Source: Polyangia bacterium (lineage in GTDB: Bacteria; Myxococcota_A; Polyangia; Nannocystales; Nannocystaceae). From it: a stretch of 64,000 nt of DNA. The position numbers and the translations under genes are program-made. Below the pieces are notes generated by a model. It searched no databases. It was not told where the DNA came from and was given only the letters and a program-made list of their open reading frames with translations. The stretch lies in contig JAUIFF010000021.1 of the NCBI GenBank assembly GCA_030429545.1, forward strand, positions 62,001 to 126,000, given 5' to 3'. This document shows, piece by piece, positions 25,655-34,260 of the stretch (positions within the stretch are counted from its first letter, which is position 1; each line of letters opens with the position of its first letter).

Positions 25655-26635
25655 CTAGCCGCAACGCGACCCCGTTACCCCGCCGTTGGGATCGACGACG
25701 CCATCTTGGCAGGTTTCGCCGTTCATACAGTCGGCGTCGGTCCGACATTCGCCACAGGCCGCCAAGACGAGCATACCCATGAGCGAAGCATCGCTGCAGA
25801 TACCCGACTGGCAGGCCTGGTCCTGACCGTCGTCGCAGGCGGCATCGAGGGGAAGTGAGCAGTCGGGAACGCAGGCGCGGGTACCCGTGAACTTGGGCAA
25901 GCTATCGAACACAGGTACACAGTTGGGGCTGTCGTTGGGGCAGTGGTCGTCGGTTGCACATTCGCTGCACGTTTGAACCTGGATTAATGTTTGCACCCCG
26001 TAGACCGTCGCGCAATGCGGCGCGGTGGGGTCGTTGCAGCTCTCGTCGGTCTGGCAGCCATCGCAGGGGCGACCTTCGTTGCAAAACGCTCCCTGGCCCA
26101 AAAACGGATTGGGCGGAGTGCAACCACCCTCGGAGCACTGTTCGTCGACCTCGCAGGCACCACAAAATCCCTCGAGTGACGGGATCTTGTAACAGGTCAG
26201 GGGATCTTCGCAGTCATCGTCGACGTCACACATGTCTGCTGGGTCGCCGACAGCTCCCTCGCAGGTGGGCAGCTGGACCTCCTGCGGGCACGCTCCCCCT
26301 GTGGTGTCGCTGGTGTCGGAACTCTGGGTCGTCGACGAATCGGTGGTGCCGGCCGTGGTTGGTGCGCCAGTTGTTGCTGTGGTTGTTGTGGTTGTTGTGT
26401 CGGTCGTGTCGGTTGTCTGGCTATCAGTGGTCGCATCCGATGCCGAGTCTGAACCAGACCCGGTCGTTTGCTCGCCGGTTGTGTCGGTTTCAGAGTTGGG
26501 CCCCGCGGTCGAGCCCGAACTGTCACTACCGCCGCGAGTTACGCCACCAGGGTCGCTAAAACATCCACCTAGACAGGTCACACTCGACCACACCAACCCC
26601 ATGAGGCCAAGGCCCGTTGACATACGCGAAGCCAT
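25655..26635 (-). CDS. Cys-rich lipoprotein with Thr/Ser linker (paralogue B)
   Basis: About 326 residues from ATG 26635 (a TTG at 26653 would add six residues). Lipobox LGGCFSDPGG, then a Thr/Ser/Asp linker with TTTTTTATTGAPTTAG-like runs, then the same Cys-rich domain as the neighbouring paralogue (CGACEVDEQCSEGGC, CSECATDDHCPNDSPNC, CGECRTDADCMNGETC). The two genes are separated by 78 bp holding one TGCAAGTACA palindrome. Paralogue A lacks nothing relative to B, so both are probably functional. Surface anchoring is inferred from the signal. Confidence 0.8.
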   Translation of the reverse strand: MASRMSTGLGLMGLVWSSVTCLGGCFSDPGGVTRGGSDSSGSTAGPNSETDTTGEQTTGSGSDSASDATTDSQTTDTTDTTTTTTTATTGAPTTAGTTDSSTTQSSDTSDTTGGACPQEVQLPTCEGAVGDPADMCDVDDDCEDPLTCYKIPSLEGFCGACEVDEQCSEGGCTPPNPFLGQGAFCNEGRPCDGCQTDESCNDPTAPHCATVYGVQTLIQVQTCSECATDDHCPNDSPNCVPVFDSLPKFTGTRACVPDCSLPLDAACDDGQDQACQSGICSDASLMGMLVLAACGECRTDADCMNGETCQDGVVDPNGGVTGSRCG

Positions 26636-26933
26636 GGCAAATCGTACATCCAAAAACCAACCCGCAGGCGTCTAATTGCAAATACATAAAACTCGCCGCG
26701 CAGAAATACCCATCGTTTGCCGAGATGTTTCATTGCCGCGAAGTGAGCCTCACCACCAACGAAGTGGCGTTTGAGGCCGGCACTGGGCTGTGAGCGGCGG
26801 TGGCCGGCGAGAAACATCACGGCCACCGCGCAGCACATTGCGAGTCGCTAGGATAGCGGCTACACACGGCCAACTTCTGGTGACCTGGTCGTTGCATTCA
26901 TGGGCCCTGCGCACCCCCGCGAAACTGCGGGAG
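26636..26933. other. Divergent promoter region, lipoprotein B / DUF5916
   Basis: 298 bp between divergent starts. It contains TGCAAATACA at 26677-26686, one of the few intergenic copies of the window-wide palindrome. No terminator or repeat was seen. Confidence 0.4.
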
Positions 26934-29408
26934 GTGTCCCGACGTCCACGTCGACCGCTCCGCTATTCTCGCTGGCTGGTCGCGTGTGCGCTCGCGGTGT
27001 TGCCCAATCGCCTACTCGCGGCCCCGGGTAGCGGTGCCAAGCCCCATGTCATTGGCAAACAGCGGGTCGAAAATCTCAAGCTCGACGCCCACCGGATCGA
27101 TGACGATGCCATCAAGCTCGACGGCCGTGTCGACGAGGCGGCGTGGATGGCCATTCCCACGCTGCCCGAACTCATCCAATTAGAGCCGCGGTTTGGTCAG
27201 GACCCGACATTTAAAACCGACATCCGCGTGGCCTATGGCGACGATGCCCTGTACCTCGCGTTTATTTGCTACGACGACCCCAAAAAAGTTCTCGGATCAG
27301 TTGCCCGAAAAGACAGGCTCGGGGCCGGCGATCGGGTGTGGATCGAGCTCGATGCCAACAACGACAACCGCACCGGCTATATGTTTATGGTCAACCCCGC
27401 CGGCTCGCAGGAAGATGCCCAAATCTCGCGCGACAGTCGGTTTGATCAACTTTGGGACGGGGTTTGGCAGGCTGCGGCCCGGACCACCGAGCAGGGTTGG
27501 AGCGCGGAGATGAAGATCCCGTGGTCGACGATTCGCTTCGATGCCAAGCCCGAACATACGTTTGGTATCAACGTCGGTCGGTGGGTCAACTGGAAGGCCG
27601 AAAATGCCGTGCTCTCGCCGGTGCCCCAGGGCCTGCCCGGGGTGCTTTCTTATGCCCTCGACTACCGTGGAGTCAAAGGCATCGTCCCCGGCCTCAACCT
27701 GGAACTGCGGCCGTACTTCTCCACGCGGATCGCCGCCCAACGCCCGAGTGGCAGCCTCGATGGTTCGTGGCCGGTGCTGCCCAACGGAGGCATGGACCTC
27801 AAGTATGGCCTGCGCGGCAACCTGACCCTAGACCTCACCGTCAACCCTGACTTTGGCCAGGCCGAGGTCGATCCGGCAGTGCTCAACCTCGGTCCGTTCG
27901 AGGTGTTTTTTCCCGAGCGCCGCCAGTTTTTTCTCGAGTCCAAGGAGTTGTTTGAGACCCGGTTTGACCTTTTTTACTCGCGCCGGGTTGGCGCCCCACC
28001 GCCGTCGTCGCGGGCCAAGCTGACAACGCGGGCAGGTGAGGAAGGCGAACTCATTCGCCTCGATCCGCAAACCCGCCTGTTTGGTGCCATGCGGCTCACC
28101 GGGCAGCTCACCCCGACCTGGAGCGTGGGCGCCCTGACGGCCAATGCCGGGCCGACCTACGGTACCGAGCAATTCTCCGACGGAACCCAGCAGTCCGTCG
28201 ATGTCACCCCCTCGACCCAGTTCTCGGTGTTGCGTGTGCGCAAGGAGTTCACCAGCCAGACCAACGTCGGCGGGATGTTTACCGCGGTCAATCGCGGCGG
28301 TGGCGAAGTCGATGCATATACAGGAGGTCTCGACTACCAAATCCAGTTTCGCAAACGCTGGCGCCACGCCTCGCAGGTCATCGGCACCCACGACGGCGAG
28401 CGGTCGGGGATGGGCGCCATCACGGGTATTCAGCGTACCGGCAAAAATGTCTCGTTTGGGTTTGAAAGCGAAATGCTCACGCCCCACGCCAATTACAACG
28501 ACCTCGGGTTTATGCAGTTTGCCAACTACATCGAGGGCGAGGCCGAAGCTTCGGTCTACAACGCCCAACCGGTTGGCAACCTGCGTGAGCTCTACGGCAG
28601 CGCTTCCGTTAAGGTGCAGTCGAGTTTTGAGGGGCACATCATGGAGAAGCGGTTGCACACCGACTTCGGCCTGATGGGTCTCAACCAGTGGCGATTGAAC
28701 ATGTTCTTTGGTGGGCACCTGCCGCAGCTCGACCTCTACGAAACCCGTGGCAACATCCCGTTTGAAGTCCCGCTGCACTGGTGGGCCGGGGGCAATATCT
28801 CCTCGCCCGACACCAAGCGCGTGGTCGGGGTGATCCGCGGGGCCTACGGCGAGCAGGCGGGTTACCCCGGCCCAGACTTGGGTGCGGAGGTCCGCTTGCG
28901 TCCGGTCGACAGGTTGCAGATCACCGGCGCGTTTGACTTTGCATCGAGTTTTTTTCGCCCGCGCTGGGTGGCCGAAAGCGAAGCCGGCGTGCCGGTGTTT
29001 GCCCGGGCCCGGGTGGTCAACCTCACCGGTGTGTTGCGGGCAACCTTGGGGATTTTGCCAACCCTCACCCTGCAGACCTACAATCAACTTGTCTATGCAA
29101 CAGCCCGGCACAACCGGTTTTTAGAGCTCCCCGAGCCCGACGTGCTCGTGCCGCTCAACGAGACCCAAGCGGCACCCTACGCGGGGATGGTCGACCAGGG
29201 CTTGACCAGCCTGATCTCCAACACAATTTTGCGCTGGGAGTACCTGCCCGGGAGTTTTCTGTTTGCGGTGTATACCCATCGAACGGTTCTGTCCGAGGGT
29301 GGCATGGTGATGTTTTCGGGGGCCCGTGGGTTTACCAACCTGCGGCATCCCGATGCCCAAAACGAGGACATCATCTTTATCAAGTTGGTCCACCTGTTTG
29401 GGCTTTGA
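26934..29408 (+). CDS. DUF5916 outer-membrane protein with CBM9-like domain
   Basis: About 824 residues. The signal segment is YSRWLVACALAVLPNRLLAAP. Residues about 40-250 form a carbohydrate-binding-module-9-like sandwich (IKLDGRVDEAAWMAIP, DDALYLAFICYD, DRVWIELDANNDNRTGY). The remainder is the DUF5916 region with its hallmark NPDFGQAEVDPAVLNLGPFE and FFPERRQFFLES, followed by long amphipathic strands typical of an outer-membrane barrel. The family is common in Bacteroidota and Myxococcota; its role is unproven. GTG 26934 is preferred since it directly precedes the signal; the frame extends to 26790. One TGCATATACA palindrome is at 28313. Confidence 0.85.
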   Translation: MSRRPRRPLRYSRWLVACALAVLPNRLLAAPGSGAKPHVIGKQRVENLKLDAHRIDDDAIKLDGRVDEAAWMAIPTLPELIQLEPRFGQDPTFKTDIRVAYGDDALYLAFICYDDPKKVLGSVARKDRLGAGDRVWIELDANNDNRTGYMFMVNPAGSQEDAQISRDSRFDQLWDGVWQAAARTTEQGWSAEMKIPWSTIRFDAKPEHTFGINVGRWVNWKAENAVLSPVPQGLPGVLSYALDYRGVKGIVPGLNLELRPYFSTRIAAQRPSGSLDGSWPVLPNGGMDLKYGLRGNLTLDLTVNPDFGQAEVDPAVLNLGPFEVFFPERRQFFLESKELFETRFDLFYSRRVGAPPPSSRAKLTTRAGEEGELIRLDPQTRLFGAMRLTGQLTPTWSVGALTANAGPTYGTEQFSDGTQQSVDVTPSTQFSVLRVRKEFTSQTNVGGMFTAVNRGGGEVDAYTGGLDYQIQFRKRWRHASQVIGTHDGERSGMGAITGIQRTGKNVSFGFESEMLTPHANYNDLGFMQFANYIEGEAEASVYNAQPVGNLRELYGSASVKVQSSFEGHIMEKRLHTDFGLMGLNQWRLNMFFGGHLPQLDLYETRGNIPFEVPLHWWAGGNISSPDTKRVVGVIRGAYGEQAGYPGPDLGAEVRLRPVDRLQITGAFDFASSFFRPRWVAESEAGVPVFARARVVNLTGVLRATLGILPTLTLQTYNQLVYATARHNRFLELPEPDVLVPLNETQAAPYAGMVDQGLTSLISNTILRWEYLPGSFLFAVYTHRTVLSEGGMVMFSGARGFTNLRHPDAQNEDIIFIKLVHLFGL

Positions 29409-29413
29409 CCGGC

Positions 29414-29429
29414 CTGGCCTGTCGGCCAG
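29414..29429. terminator. Hairpin between convergent genes
   Basis: CTGGCC (29414-29419), loop TGTC, GGCCAG (29424-29429), in the 24 bp between two convergent stop codons. No T-run, so it is only a possible terminator. Confidence 0.4.
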
Positions 29430-29432
29430 CGG

Positions 29433-30938
29433 TTACTCGGGCACAAACACGTTCTTGAGCGCCCCGCCGGTCATGTCGGAATAGGTGTAGTGGACACCAG
29501 CCACGAGCAGCTGTTCTTTGACCTCGGTTTCGGTATCCATGCGCCAGGCCCAACCGTTGTAGTCGACCATCCACAGCTTGCCCTCGAGGTCGATGCTCAC
29601 ACCAACCGGGGTGCCGCACTGGTCGAACGTGTGGTTTTTGACCAGGGTCTTTGTATTGCCATCGATTTGGACGAGGCCACAGCCGGCGTCACCGGAGTTC
29701 GAGGCGACCCAGACCTGGTAATTTCTATCGACCACAATTCCGCGGTGACACGAGTTGGTGCCGGGGATCGCGTGGAAGGTCTCGTTGATCGGGTCGAAGT
29801 AGCTGACTGCACCACAGTGCTCACCAAACCAGGGGACGCCGTTGAAGTCGACGGTCATGCCGTAGGCGCGGTGGCCAGTGCCTGACTCCCAGTGGGAAAG
29901 CTCGAGGGTTTCGGTGTCGATCTTCCACAGGTCGTCTTGGAATACGCCGGTGAACCACACGTCGCCATCGGGGTCGAGGGCAGCGCCGTAGGGTGCGTGG
30001 CTGGCCGGCCAGTTGTCGATTTGGACGGTCGCTTCCTGGACCCCGGATTTCCCGTCGATGCGGGCCATGTAGGCGATCCCGTTGCTGGTGTGCCAGCCAA
30101 CCCAGACCTTGGGGGCATCGTATTCGCAGGTGCCTTCGTTGAACACGCCCGGGTCCCAGGTGATGCCGCGCGGACCTCCCTGGTAGGCCGCCGGTGCCGG
30201 GCTGACGGGGGTGGTCCAGATGCGACATTCTTCGTCGGCAAACGCCACCAGGTCGTCCTTGTTTTGCGACGTTGTGATGACCCCGTCGTTGTTGCGGTCG
30301 ATGCAGTCTTCCTCGGTCGAGGCGTAGTTGCTGACGGTGTAGCTGCCGCGGTTGGCCACCACGGTAAAGCGGCCGTCGAGACTCACGGATGTACGCGATG
30401 GACTGGCGCCGCCCGGGTTTGCATCGCTGTAGTAGCGGGCCTCCTCGAGCATCGTCACGGTGTTGATCTTAGAAATGCTGCCCTGGCTGGTATTGGCGAT
30501 CCACAGGTAGCTAAAATCGATGTCGTCTCCGCCGGTGCCGGTGCCCATACAACCGGTGGTACTGCTGTCGGAGTCGGTTGCGTCGGTCGGATCTTCGGTT
30601 GTGGTGTCGCTGTCGGATGTCGTGGGTGCGTCGGTGGTGGCGTCGGTGGTGGCGTCGGTCGGGTCGTCGGTGGTCTCGCTGTCGCTCGGGTCGTCGGTCG
30701 TGGGACCTGCGGTCGATGATTCGCTGTCACTGTTGCTCTCAGAGCCGGAGCCGTCCTCGGTTTCCGATTGGCTTTCGCCCATCGAACCGGAGGTCTCGTT
30801 GCCGGTGGGGGAGGTCGTTGTCAGCAACGTCCCCGCCTCCGAGCCGTCGGTGGCAGTTGAGGCCTCGCCACCGCCACAACTCGCAAGTGCCGTTGCCGAA
30901 AGTAAAACCAATGCAAGTCGATGGTCTGCCCCAAACAT
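29433..30938 (-). CDS. Lipoprotein with Vgb-like beta-propeller
   Basis: 501 residues from ATG 30938 (MFGADHRLALVLLSATALASC), whose lipobox ALASC fixes the start; the longer frame to 31040 is rejected. The linker at residues 25-135 is Ser/Thr/Asp/Glu-rich with TTDAPTTSDSDTTTE-type runs. The C-terminal 350 residues have repeating blades: WIANTSQGSISKINTVT, VWVGWHTSNGIAYMARIDG, DVWFTGVFQDDLWKIDTET, QVWVASNSGDAGCGLVQID and KLWMVDYNGWAWRMDTET. These resemble virginiamycin B lyase and NHL-type propellers. The Vgb catalytic His is not obvious, so a binding role is as likely. It is an envelope protein. Confidence 0.8.
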   Translation of the reverse strand: MFGADHRLALVLLSATALASCGGGEASTATDGSEAGTLLTTTSPTGNETSGSMGESQSETEDGSGSESNSDSESSTAGPTTDDPSDSETTDDPTDATTDATTDAPTTSDSDTTTEDPTDATDSDSSTTGCMGTGTGGDDIDFSYLWIANTSQGSISKINTVTMLEEARYYSDANPGGASPSRTSVSLDGRFTVVANRGSYTVSNYASTEEDCIDRNNDGVITTSQNKDDLVAFADEECRIWTTPVSPAPAAYQGGPRGITWDPGVFNEGTCEYDAPKVWVGWHTSNGIAYMARIDGKSGVQEATVQIDNWPASHAPYGAALDPDGDVWFTGVFQDDLWKIDTETLELSHWESGTGHRAYGMTVDFNGVPWFGEHCGAVSYFDPINETFHAIPGTNSCHRGIVVDRNYQVWVASNSGDAGCGLVQIDGNTKTLVKNHTFDQCGTPVGVSIDLEGKLWMVDYNGWAWRMDTETEVKEQLLVAGVHYTYSDMTGGALKNVFVPE

Positions 30939-31095
30939 AGGCCCATGGTACACCTGTGTGCGCAATCCACCAGACCTAAAGAACATGCTTATTCGCGCAT
31001 GTCCTTCAAGTTGTCGGTGCGACCTGTGGGCGCTTGCCACGCTTAGGGCGGGAGGCTGCGACGGCGAGGTCCACGGCCGCTTTGTTGCACTGTTG

Positions 31096-32067
31096 TTACG
31101 TCTTTAGCCAGGTAGCGACTTGGCGGGCAAAGTACGTCAAAATCACGTCGGCGCCGGCGCGGCGAATGGCCAGCAAGCTCTCCATCACAACTTTTTTCTC
31201 GTCGAGCCAGCCGCGTTCGCAGGCGGCCTTGAGCATCGCGTACTCGCCACTGACTTGGTAGGCGGCAACCGGCAAGGTTGTGCACTCACGGACCTGGCGG
31301 ATCACATCGAGGTACGGACCTGCGGGTTTGACCATGATCATGTCGGCGCCCTCGGCCTCGTCGAGCTCGACCTCGCGGATCGCCTCGCGGACATTGGCCG
31401 GGTCCATTTGATAGGTCTTTTTGTCGCCACCGCGGGGGGCACTGTCGAGGGCATCGCGAAACGGGCCATAAAATGCAGATGCATATTTCGCGGTGTAGGC
31501 CAGCAGTGAGACCTCGGTAAATCCCTCGCTGTCGAGGGCGTCGCGCAGGGCCGCGATGCGTCCGTCCATCATGTCGCTCGGGGCGATGATGTCGGCCCCC
31601 GCCTGGGCCTGACAGACCGCCTGCTTGCACAGCACTTCGACGGTCTCATCGTTGAGAATGCGGCCGTCCGGGGCGACGATACCGTCGTGGCCATCGGAGG
31701 AGTAGGGGTCGAGGGCGACATCGGTGACCAGCGTGAGTTCGGGAAACCTGTCTTTGAGCGCACGTAATGTGCGGGGAATCAGGCCCTCCGGGTTGTGGGC
31801 CTGGCGACCCTTGGGCGTTTTGAGGGCATCGTCGACGGCGGGAAACAGCACCACCGCACCCACGCCGACCGCGAGCGCAGCCTCGACTTCACGCAACAGG
31901 CCGTCGGGCGACAGGCGGGCGCAGCCGGGCATCGAGGCGATGGCTTGGTCGGTCGGTTGGTCGTGGATAAACAGGGGGTAGATCAGGTGCTCGGGGCCGA
32001 AGGTGGTCTCGCGGTGAAAACCCCGGACGACGGCACTTTTGCGATTTCTTCGCGGACGGCTGCGCAT
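31096..32067 (-). CDS. hemB: Delta-aminolevulinic acid dehydratase (porphobilinogen synthase)
   Basis: 323 residues. It condenses two 5-aminolevulinate molecules to porphobilinogen in haem and corrin synthesis; cytosolic, homo-octameric. The Schiff-base lysines are present: AYTAKYASAFYGPFR (about residue 195) and MIMVKPAGPYLD (about residue 245). The metal loop reads VALDPYSSDGHDGIV, with Asp rather than the Cys cluster, so this is the Mg/K-type enzyme as in Pseudomonas, not the Zn-type. GFHRETTFGPEHLIYPLFI is the usual N-terminal arm. A single gene, with its start facing a set of tandem 11-mers. One TGCAGATGCA palindrome is at 31474. Confidence 0.96.
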   Translation of the reverse strand: MRSRPRRNRKSAVVRGFHRETTFGPEHLIYPLFIHDQPTDQAIASMPGCARLSPDGLLREVEAALAVGVGAVVLFPAVDDALKTPKGRQAHNPEGLIPRTLRALKDRFPELTLVTDVALDPYSSDGHDGIVAPDGRILNDETVEVLCKQAVCQAQAGADIIAPSDMMDGRIAALRDALDSEGFTEVSLLAYTAKYASAFYGPFRDALDSAPRGGDKKTYQMDPANVREAIREVELDEAEGADMIMVKPAGPYLDVIRQVRECTTLPVAAYQVSGEYAMLKAACERGWLDEKKVVMESLLAIRRAGADVILTYFARQVATWLKT

Positions 32068-32104
32068 GCCGGCGTTATAGCAAAGCCGGCCGGAGACATC
32101 GACT

Positions 32105-32148
32105 GTCCCGTGGTTGTCCCGTGGTTGTCCCGTGGTTGTCCCGTGGTC
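32105..32148. repeat. Four tandem 11 bp repeats upstream of hemB
   Basis: The unit gtcccgtggtt is repeated at 32105, 32116, 32127 and 32138 (last copy ends gtc). The array starts 38 bp before the hemB ATG, in the 5' region, and is phased at about one helical turn. Confidence 0.85.
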
Positions 32149-32194
32149 GCGCGTGACGGGTCGTAGGCCAGGGTTCTATGAATGTACAACGATC

Positions 32195-32222
32195 AAAAAA
32201 CACCGACTGACAACAGTCGGTG
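32195..32222 (-). terminator. Rho-independent terminator of the lipoprotein gene
   Basis: Read on the minus strand: stem CACCGACTG / CAGTCGGTG (9 bp, loop of 4), followed by six T, 25 bp after the stop at 32247. Confidence 0.88.
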
Positions 32223-32246
32223 TCTTTGTTTGGCCCCGCGGTCCGG

Positions 32247-33206
32247 TTATTTGGGGGTCGGCATGGGGTTGGGACCCTTGGCCGCCGGTGGGGTACTCGG
32301 CGGGGGGGTCGCTGTCTTGGCGTCGCCAGCAGCCTTGGCGTCACCGGCCTTTGCCGGGGCGGTCGAGCTGGGCGGTGGTGCCGTTGCCCCAGCGGTTGGA
32401 GCGGCCTCGTTGCCAGCTGCTCCGGTCTCTCCTGTGTCGGCCGGAGCCGGGGCCTTGGCATCGGCCTCGGGCTTCTTGATTGGTTTGGGAGCTCCCTTAC
32501 CGTCGTAGCAACACAGGATGCCACCGTTGCGCTCGGAGGTGACGGCCCCGCACCCCTCGGCCTTGCCCAGGGAGATATAGGTTTTGCCGCGCCAGACCGC
32601 GTCTTTGCATTTGCCCTGTTGGCAATCCTCGCCGCAGCAAATCGGCTCGGAGCACAGGCCCGAGTCCATGCACGGGAAGATCGTCGAGGGTGTTGGCGGG
32701 GGCGGGCACAGCTCGTCGGTCTGGCCGTGGCTCATGGCGGCGACAAACTTGCCCGGACCGGCCTCTTCGGCGCAGCCGCGCCAGGTTGTGTGGGTTTTGA
32801 GGTCACGGTTTTTGCCCTCGTTGCCGCACACGTGCCATCCGGGCGAACAGGCGTCGGCCGGAACTTCGCACACGCCCCCGTCGTCGCCGCAGGCCTTGCC
32901 CGTCGGCTTGTCGCGTAGGCTCTTGGAACCCTCCCAGCTGGCGAGGCAGCCGGCGATGCGACGGTGTTTGCTGAGGTCGGCAAAGCCTTCGCGCTGGCCG
33001 TCGGAGCAACCGATCACCCCGGGGTCGCCCTTCTCGCTCTCGACAAATTTGATGCCCTGCAGTGATTTGGGCGGGTCTTCGCCGCCGCCGTCGTCGTAGC
33101 CGCCGACGTTGGGGCCGGGGCCGCAGACACAGCCCGCCAGCAGCAGGCTCGAAACGAGAGCAGCCGGGGCTGCGAGTAGGGTGATGCAGCGTGTAAGCGC
33201 AACCAT
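32247..33206 (-). CDS. Cys-rich predicted lipoprotein
   Basis: 319 residues from ATG 33206, fixed by the signal VSSLLLAGCVCGPGP (lipobox LLAGC). The longer frame to 33398 is rejected. A mid-domain carries about 18 Cys (GKACGDDGGVCEVPADAC, LCSEPICCGEDCQQGKC, GGILCCYDGKG), probably disulfide-bonded outside the cytoplasm. The C-terminal ~80 residues are Ala/Pro/Thr/Lys-rich, low-complexity. The segment SPGWHVCGNEG recalls secreted Cys-rich repeats of Myxococcota. No enzyme motif was seen. It has its own terminator. Confidence 0.7.
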   Translation of the reverse strand: MVALTRCITLLAAPAALVSSLLLAGCVCGPGPNVGGYDDGGGEDPPKSLQGIKFVESEKGDPGVIGCSDGQREGFADLSKHRRIAGCLASWEGSKSLRDKPTGKACGDDGGVCEVPADACSPGWHVCGNEGKNRDLKTHTTWRGCAEEAGPGKFVAAMSHGQTDELCPPPPTPSTIFPCMDSGLCSEPICCGEDCQQGKCKDAVWRGKTYISLGKAEGCGAVTSERNGGILCCYDGKGAPKPIKKPEADAKAPAPADTGETGAAGNEAAPTAGATAPPPSSTAPAKAGDAKAAGDAKTATPPPSTPPAAKGPNPMPTPK

Positions 33207-33493
33207 GGGCCCGGAGCATAGGAAAACTTTGGTGCAGGGTGTAGCCCGAATTTTCCGCCCGCCCGCCACCCGGTCGCCCGGGTTGGTGCAGTGAACTACG
33301 ATAAGTTGGCCTAGGTGGACCGAAGGGGGGTTCTCAGCCCATTTGCAGCACGAACCGTCGCGCTCGACGGGCAGCCTGCTCGATGTTGACAATCTCACGG
33401 AAATTGTCCGCGGACGGTCAACCGGGCCATCGGGGCCGGGCCACGACCCTGTTGACTATACATACGTGCCGCGATGCCGGGCAGGGGTGGCCA
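33207..33493. other. Intergenic 287 bp upstream of Cys-rich lipoprotein
   Basis: This must hold the minus-strand promoter of the lipoprotein gene and the 3' flank of the cysteine dioxygenase gene. I see no convincing repeat, hairpin or ORF. Confidence 0.4.
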
Positions 33494-34066
33494 CTAGGCG
33501 CTGTAGCGCAGCAACTTGCGCTCGCGCAGGTACCAGCCGTCGGCGGTTGGAGTGTAAATACAACATTTACACATCTCGTCGGCATAGACGTGGATCGTCA
33601 CCGCCTTGGTTTTGTCGGAGGCATTGGCGATCGTGTGGTACTCGTAGGGTGGAATCAGGGCGCCCGACGAGCCGACCCCAGCAAAGATCCGGCCGGCCTC
33701 GCGAAAGCGACAGCGTGCACCTGTATCTTCGAGCAGATCAAACTGGACGACCTCGATAGTGCCCTGCACCACGCCTTCAACACACCACAGCCCGTAGTGG
33801 TCGTGGATCGGGGTTGATTGGCCGGGCCCCCAGGTCATGGCGATCACCGTGTAGTTGAGGCGTTCGGAGCGGTGGAGCAACCGCCGGGCGTACTGCCCGG
33901 GGATCGCCTGGGTGAGCTCGTCTGGGAGTTTAAGGGCGCGATCGTTGATCAGCCGGGTGAGACCACCTCCGACGGCGTGGCTGAGCTTTTGCGGGGTGGT
34001 GTGTTGCACGGCTTCGTCGAGCAGTGAAACCAGTGAGTCGAGACCTGGAAACTGGCGCGGCGTCAT
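33494..34066 (-). CDS. Cysteine dioxygenase type I family
   Basis: 190 residues, the usual length of bacterial cysteine dioxygenases. The enzyme oxidises L-cysteine to cysteine sulfinate with non-haem Fe(II) held by three His. Visible are the cupin motif WGPGQSTPIHDHYGLWCVEG (two His ligands and a nearby Cys that could form a thioether-type link) and the second motif with PPYEYHTIANAS (third His). A CKCC run near the C-terminus is unusual. The related 3-mercaptopropionate dioxygenase cannot be excluded. It is a neighbour of three other oxidative enzymes in the same orientation. Confidence 0.82.
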   Translation of the reverse strand: MTPRQFPGLDSLVSLLDEAVQHTTPQKLSHAVGGGLTRLINDRALKLPDELTQAIPGQYARRLLHRSERLNYTVIAMTWGPGQSTPIHDHYGLWCVEGVVQGTIEVVQFDLLEDTGARCRFREAGRIFAGVGSSGALIPPYEYHTIANASDKTKAVTIHVYADEMCKCCIYTPTADGWYLRERKLLRYSA

Positions 34067-34260
34067 GGGACCTCGTGGGTTGATCCTACCGGTTCCAACG
34101 ATTTTTTGCGGTGATTTCCGGGGAAATTGCCGTTAGCTCACACCGTGTTGCGCGGCCGCGACCGTGCGTGCTTGGGCGCACCTTTAAATATGCGTATACA
34201 TGTTTTTGCGATGGCATCGCCGGGCGTCGCCGGTCGAGCGACGCGGCACCATCAATTCGG

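Noticed and set aside
27828..29111. 427-residue minus-strand frame opposite the DUF5916 gene
   Set aside because: Antisense of a gene with strong family motifs; high G+C keeps such frames open.
30983..31002. Inverted repeat ACATGC...GCATGT near 31 kb as a LexA-type box
   Set aside because: Half-sites are short and do not match the LexA consensus known to me; recorded here only.
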